From: Planctomycetaceae bacterium
Lineage (GTDB): Bacteria; Planctomycetota; Planctomycetia; Pirellulales; UBA1268
NCBI GenBank assembly: GCA_005789975.1
Contig: SXWC01000132.1
Location: forward strand, 6,267 to 70,266
DNA: 64,000 nt
Direction of reading: 5' to 3'
Each line of letters begins with the position of its first letter. Position 1 is the first letter of the stretch. A program made the translations under genes and the position numbers. The notes under the pieces are model-generated. The model saw only the letters and a list, made by a program, of their open reading frames with translations, did no database searches and was not told where the DNA came from. Positions 60,592-64,000 of the stretch are shown here, piece after piece.

Positions 60592-61980
60592 TCAGGCGTG
60601 GATCGCCTGCCCGCTCACGGCGAGGGCCGCCTCCTTGAGCGCCTCGGGAAGCGTCGGATGGGCGTGGCACACCCGGGCGATGTCCTCGGCGGTCGCGCCG
60701 AAGTTCAGGGCTGCTGCCGCCTCGCCGATCAGATCTCCCGCGGCGGGGCCGATGATGTGAATCCCGAGCACACGGTCGGTGGCGGCGTCGGCAAGCACCT
60801 TCACCTTTCCGGTCGTATCGTTGATCGTCCGCGCCCGGCCATTCGCGCGGAAGGGAAAGGTGCCCTTCTTGAAGGCCGTGCCCGCCGCGAGGAGCTGCTC
60901 CTCGGTCTTTCCGACGGCGGCGATCTCCGGGTGGGTGAAGACCACGGCGGGCACGAGGTCATAATCGATGTGGGACCACTTGCCCGCGATCGTGTCGGCG
61001 CAGGCCACCCCATCCTCCTCGGCCTTGTGGGCGAGCATGGGGCCGGGAATGCAGTCGCCGATCGCCCAGATGCCCGGAGCCGTGGTGCGGAAATGGCCGT
61101 CGACCGGAATGAAGCCCCGCGGATCGACCGTGATCCCGACCGTCTCCAGGCCGATGCCATCGGTGGCGGGCTTGCGTCCCGTGGCCGCGAGCACGCGGTC
61201 GCACCGAATCGGCTCCTGCCCCTCGCACTCGACGACGGCGCCGTTGCCGTCGGCCCGGGCCCGCTTGACCTTCGCGCCCAGCCGAATGTCGAGCCCCTGC
61301 TTGCGGAAGATCACAAGCGCCTCAGAAGCAATCTCGGCGTCGATCCCCGTGAGGATCCGGTCGGCGTATTCGAGCACCGTCACCTTCGACCCCAGCCGCC
61401 GCCAGACCGTGCCGAGTTCGAGGCCGATGTAGCCGCCGCCGATCACCACCAGATGCGGGGGAACGGCGTCGAAAGCAAGGGCCTCGGTGCTCGTGCCCAC
61501 GTACCGACCATCGACGTCCACGCCGGGCAGCACGACGCTTCGGCTGCCCACGGCCAGAACGATCCGCTGGCTCTCGAGCGTGGTCGTCGCCCCGCCCGAC
61601 CCCACCACCTCGACCCGGCCCGCCCCTGCCAGCCGGCCCGCACCGCCGTGCCGGGTGATCTTGTGTTTGGTGAGAAGCGACTCGATTCCCTTCGCGAGCG
61701 TCGCGACGACGTCCCCCTTGCGCTTCATCATCGCCGCCAGGTCGAACGACACATCCGCCACCTTGACGCCGTGGATCCCCAGCTCGTGCCGGGTGACCTC
61801 CAACTTATGGCTCGACTCGAGCAGCGCCTTCGACGGGATGCAGCCGACCCGCAGGCAGGTGCCGCCGAGCTGGGGCTCCTTCTCGACGATTGCGACGTTC
61901 ATGCCGAGTTGCGCCGCCCGGATGGCGGCCACGTAGCCACCCGGTCCGCCGCCGATCACCACCAGGTCATGGGTTGGCAT
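60592..61980 (-). CDS. lpdA: Dihydrolipoyl dehydrogenase (E3)
   Basis: 462 residues, full length. FAD motif GGGPGG (10-15), redox-active Cys42 and Cys47 in GGTCLRVGCIPSK, NAD motif VVIGGGYIGLELG, and the base pair His441/Glu446 in HPTLPEAL. E3 reoxidises dihydrolipoamide with NAD+ for the 2-oxoglutarate and pyruvate dehydrogenase complexes. It is the third gene in the sucA-sucB-lpdA order on the minus strand, so it is the E3 of this complex. The start is ATG 61980. Confidence 0.95.
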   Translation of the reverse strand: MPTHDLVVIGGGPGGYVAAIRAAQLGMNVAIVEKEPQLGGTCLRVGCIPSKALLESSHKLEVTRHELGIHGVKVADVSFDLAAMMKRKGDVVATLAKGIESLLTKHKITRHGGAGRLAGAGRVEVVGSGGATTTLESQRIVLAVGSRSVVLPGVDVDGRYVGTSTEALAFDAVPPHLVVIGGGYIGLELGTVWRRLGSKVTVLEYADRILTGIDAEIASEALVIFRKQGLDIRLGAKVKRARADGNGAVVECEGQEPIRCDRVLAATGRKPATDGIGLETVGITVDPRGFIPVDGHFRTTAPGIWAIGDCIPGPMLAHKAEEDGVACADTIAGKWSHIDYDLVPAVVFTHPEIAAVGKTEEQLLAAGTAFKKGTFPFRANGRARTINDTTGKVKVLADAATDRVLGIHIIGPAAGDLIGEAAAALNFGATAEDIARVCHAHPTLPEALKEAALAVSGQAIHA

Positions 61981-62041
61981 GGTCGAATCGCCTGCTTTCT
62001 TGGGGGTGCTCGGTCGGCCGCGGCTCGCGTGTCGTGGACGA

Positions 62042-63244
62042 TCACACTTCCAGCATCAGACGGCTCGGATCTTCGATCGTGTCCTTGATCCGCTTGAGGA
62101 AGGTCACAGCCTCACGGCCATCGACGAGACGGTGGTCATAGGTGAGCGCGAGATACATCATCGGGCGGATCACCACCTGCCCGTTGACGGCCATCGGCCG
62201 GTCCTGGATCGAATGGAGGCCGAGGATCCCGCTCTGGGGCGGATTGATGATCGGCGTCGAGAGCATCGATCCGTAGACGCCGCCGTTGGAGATCGTGAAC
62301 GTCCCCCCCTGCAGCTCCTCCAGCTTGAGCTTGTTGTCGGCGGCCCGCCTGGCAAACTCGCCGATCTGGAGTTCGATCTGGGCGAACGACATCGTCTCGG
62401 CATTCCGCAGCACGGGCACGACGAGCCCTTTGCCGCCGCCAACGGCGATTCCGATGTCGCAATAGTCGCGGTAGACGATGTGGGGATCCCGAAACTCGGC
62501 GTTGACCTGCGGCACCGCCCGGAGCGCCTCGACCGCCGCGCGGACAAAGAACGACATGAACCCCAGTTTCGCGCCGTAGCGCTCCTGAAACTGATCCTTG
62601 AACTTGGCCCGCAGGGCCATGACGGCGCTCATGTCACACTCGTTGAACGTCGTCAACAGGGCGGCCTGCTGCTGGGCATCGACGAGCCGCTCCGCGATCC
62701 GGCGGCGAATCGGACTGATGAGTTGATACCGCTCCTCCCGGCTGCCACCACCGCGGACGACGGCCGCAACGGCGGCTGTCGCCGGCTTCGCCGCCGCGAC
62801 GGCGTCGGTCTTGGTGATCCTTCCGCCGGGGCCGGTTCCGGACACTCCCGCCGCGGAGACGCCGGCCTCGCCGAGAACTCGGGCCGCCGACGGCATCACC
62901 CGCGGGGGCGACGCGGGAGGGGCCGGAGACTGCACCGATCCGATCGTGGTCTGTCCATCCGTCCTTTTCACATCGACCGAGGGCTGGGCGGGCTTCGAGG
63001 CGGCGGCCACGGGCTCCATGTAGCCGATCACCTCGCCCACCACGGCCTTCTCCCCGCTGCCCTTGAGGATCTTCGTGATCGTGCCGGCGGACGGAGCGGG
63101 CAGTTCGACCGTGGCCTTGTCGCTCTCGATCTCGACCACCGACTCGTCGGTGGCCACGCCCTCGCCCTCCCGCTTCTTCCACGTGCCGATCATCACCTCG
63201 GTGATCGACTCGCCGACTTCGGGAACCTTCAGTTCGATTGCCAT
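62042..63244 (-). CDS. sucB: Dihydrolipoyllysine-residue succinyltransferase (E2 of 2-oxoglutarate dehydrogenase)
   Basis: 400 residues. The lipoyl domain has Lys43 in IESDKATVE; a peripheral-subunit-binding domain lies near 113-145 ([19 protein letters not shown]); the catalytic domain ends in [13 protein letters not shown] with His371 and Asp375. It transfers succinyl groups from E1 to CoA in the TCA cycle. It is flanked by sucA and lpdA on the same strand. The start is ATG 63244. Confidence 0.95.
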   Translation of the reverse strand: MAIELKVPEVGESITEVMIGTWKKREGEGVATDESVVEIESDKATVELPAPSAGTITKILKGSGEKAVVGEVIGYMEPVAAASKPAQPSVDVKRTDGQTTIGSVQSPAPPASPPRVMPSAARVLGEAGVSAAGVSGTGPGGRITKTDAVAAAKPATAAVAAVVRGGGSREERYQLISPIRRRIAERLVDAQQQAALLTTFNECDMSAVMALRAKFKDQFQERYGAKLGFMSFFVRAAVEALRAVPQVNAEFRDPHIVYRDYCDIGIAVGGGKGLVVPVLRNAETMSFAQIELQIGEFARRAADNKLKLEELQGGTFTISNGGVYGSMLSTPIINPPQSGILGLHSIQDRPMAVNGQVVIRPMMYLALTYDHRLVDGREAVTFLKRIKDTIEDPSRLMLEV

Positions 63245-63286
63245 GGATGTTGTCGCCGCTCGTTGGCGGCCTCGGGATGAACGGGA

Positions 63287-64000
63287 TCAACTGTTGAATG
63301 CGGCGCTCAGGAGCTCGTTTTGCTCCATGTCGTGGCTCTTCTTCGAGCCGGTGGCGGGACTGGCGGCGCTCTGCCGGCAGACGCCCGAAAACGGAAACCG
63401 GTCGAGCAGCTTCTCGCCGAAATGGATTCGGAAGAACCGCCACGCGCCCATGTTCTCCGGCTCGTCCTGGACCCAGACGGCGGGCGTACCGGGGGTATAG
63501 CCCCCGATCGCCTCCTCCAGCGCCCGCTTCGGCAGCGGATAGAGCTGTTCGACGCGGACGATCGCGACGTCGCGACGGCCAAGCTCCTGCCGCTTCTTGT
63601 CGAGCTCGTATGCCACCTTGCCGGAGCAGAGGAGGATCCGATGGATGTCGCGGGCCGGCGTGCCGGACGAATCGGGGATCACCCGCTGGAACGATCCCTT
63701 GACGAGATCGTCGAGAGCGGACACGCAGGCGGGATTCCGCAGCAGGCTCTTGGGCGTCATCACGACCAGGGGCTTCCGCCAGACGCGGAGCACCTGCCGC
63801 CGGAGACAGTGGAAGAGTTGTGCGGGCGTCGTCGGCTGCACCACCTGAATGTTGTCCTTGGCGCAGAGCGACAGAAACCGCTCGAGCCTCGCGCTTGAAT
63901 GCTCCGGCCCCTGCCCCTCGAAACCATGCGGCAGCAGCATCACGAGCCCGGAAAGCCGGTTCCACTTGTCCTCGGCGCTGACGATGAACTGGTCGATCAC
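63287..64000 (-). CDS. sucA: 2-oxoglutarate dehydrogenase E1 component, C-terminal part
   Basis: The frame is open at the window edge; 237 residues are visible. [20 protein letters not shown] then [20 protein letters not shown] and [14 protein letters not shown] are the classic E1o motifs, and [15 protein letters not shown] is the C-terminal block of the OdhA/SucA family. E1 uses thiamine diphosphate to decarboxylate 2-oxoglutarate. The gene is the first of sucA-sucB-lpdA, 42 bases before sucB. Its N-terminal part lies beyond the window. Confidence 0.95.
   Translation of the reverse strand: MIDQFIVSAEDKWNRLSGLVMLLPHGFEGQGPEHSSARLERFLSLCAKDNIQVVQPTTPAQLFHCLRRQVLRVWRKPLVVMTPKSLLRNPACVSALDDLVKGSFQRVIPDSSGTPARDIHRILLCSGKVAYELDKKRQELGRRDVAIVRVEQLYPLPKRALEEAIGGYTPGTPAVWVQDEPENMGAWRFFRIHFGEKLLDRFPFSGVCRQSAASPATGSKKSHDMEQNELLSAAFNS

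Noticed and set aside
60166..63280. Long plus-strand frames of 640 and 433 codons antisense to lpdA and sucB
   Set aside because: The minus-strand genes are unmistakable enzymes with conserved catalytic residues; the plus frames are shadows.

Overview
The window looks like chromosomal DNA from a high-GC planctomycete, probably in or near the Pirellulales. The clues are several PEP-CTERM (VPEP) surface proteins, a Ser/Thr kinase of the PknB type with an extracytoplasmic C-terminal half, paired zinc-ribbon proteins, Gfo/Idh/MocA and FAD-dependent oxidoreductases of planctomycete style, and long anti-sense open frames that are only GC shadows. This is inference from gene content; no rRNA marker is present.

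Layout. 0-6 kb: the end of a sulfotransferase, then a lipid- or natural-product-like set (NAD-dependent epimerase/dehydratase, flavin monooxygenase, alpha/beta hydrolase, SDR, and an alpha-oxoamine synthase-type PLP enzyme). 6-17.6 kb: housekeeping and hypothetical genes (hotdog thioesterase, ACT protein, two zinc-ribbon proteins, HD hydrolase, small cytochrome c, Ser/Thr kinase, a SUMF1-fold PEP-CTERM protein behind a receiver-like gene, a nucleotidyltransferase, DUF983). 17.7-21.4 kb: a transposon graveyard with two IS3-family 3' ends, another IS3 scrap, an IS66 transposase broken by a stop codon, a HicA remnant and a 57-bp inverted repeat. 21.4-32.3 kb: a surface-glycan cluster with glycosyltransferases, two pyruvyl-transferase domains and sulfotransferases, including two unusual multidomain fusions. 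32.3-37.4 kb: oxidoreductases, a GNAT and a small lipoprotein-like gene, with four tandem hairpin repeats.

37.46-51.36 kb is an integrated element. A tyrosine integrase lies next to tRNA-Arg(TCT), and the 3' end of that tRNA is repeated exactly (47 bp) 13.7 kb away, with a third partial copy just beyond. Inside are an excisionase-like HTH, a primase-polymerase/helicase, a P27-like small terminase, a possible prohead protease, a PLD-like nuclease, an HEAAH peptidase and many small genes in one leftward block, plus two rightward genes that look like cargo. There is no large terminase, portal, capsid or tail gene. This is the layout expected of a phage satellite (PICI/P4-like), and it is the strongest candidate for a little-described system here.

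51.4-64 kb: a LytTR response regulator with two LytS-type kinases, a Uma2 remnant, three more PEP-CTERM proteins, one of them bracketed by IS91-family 3' ends, and then lpd-sucB-sucA of the 2-oxoglutarate dehydrogenase complex, with sucA running off the window.
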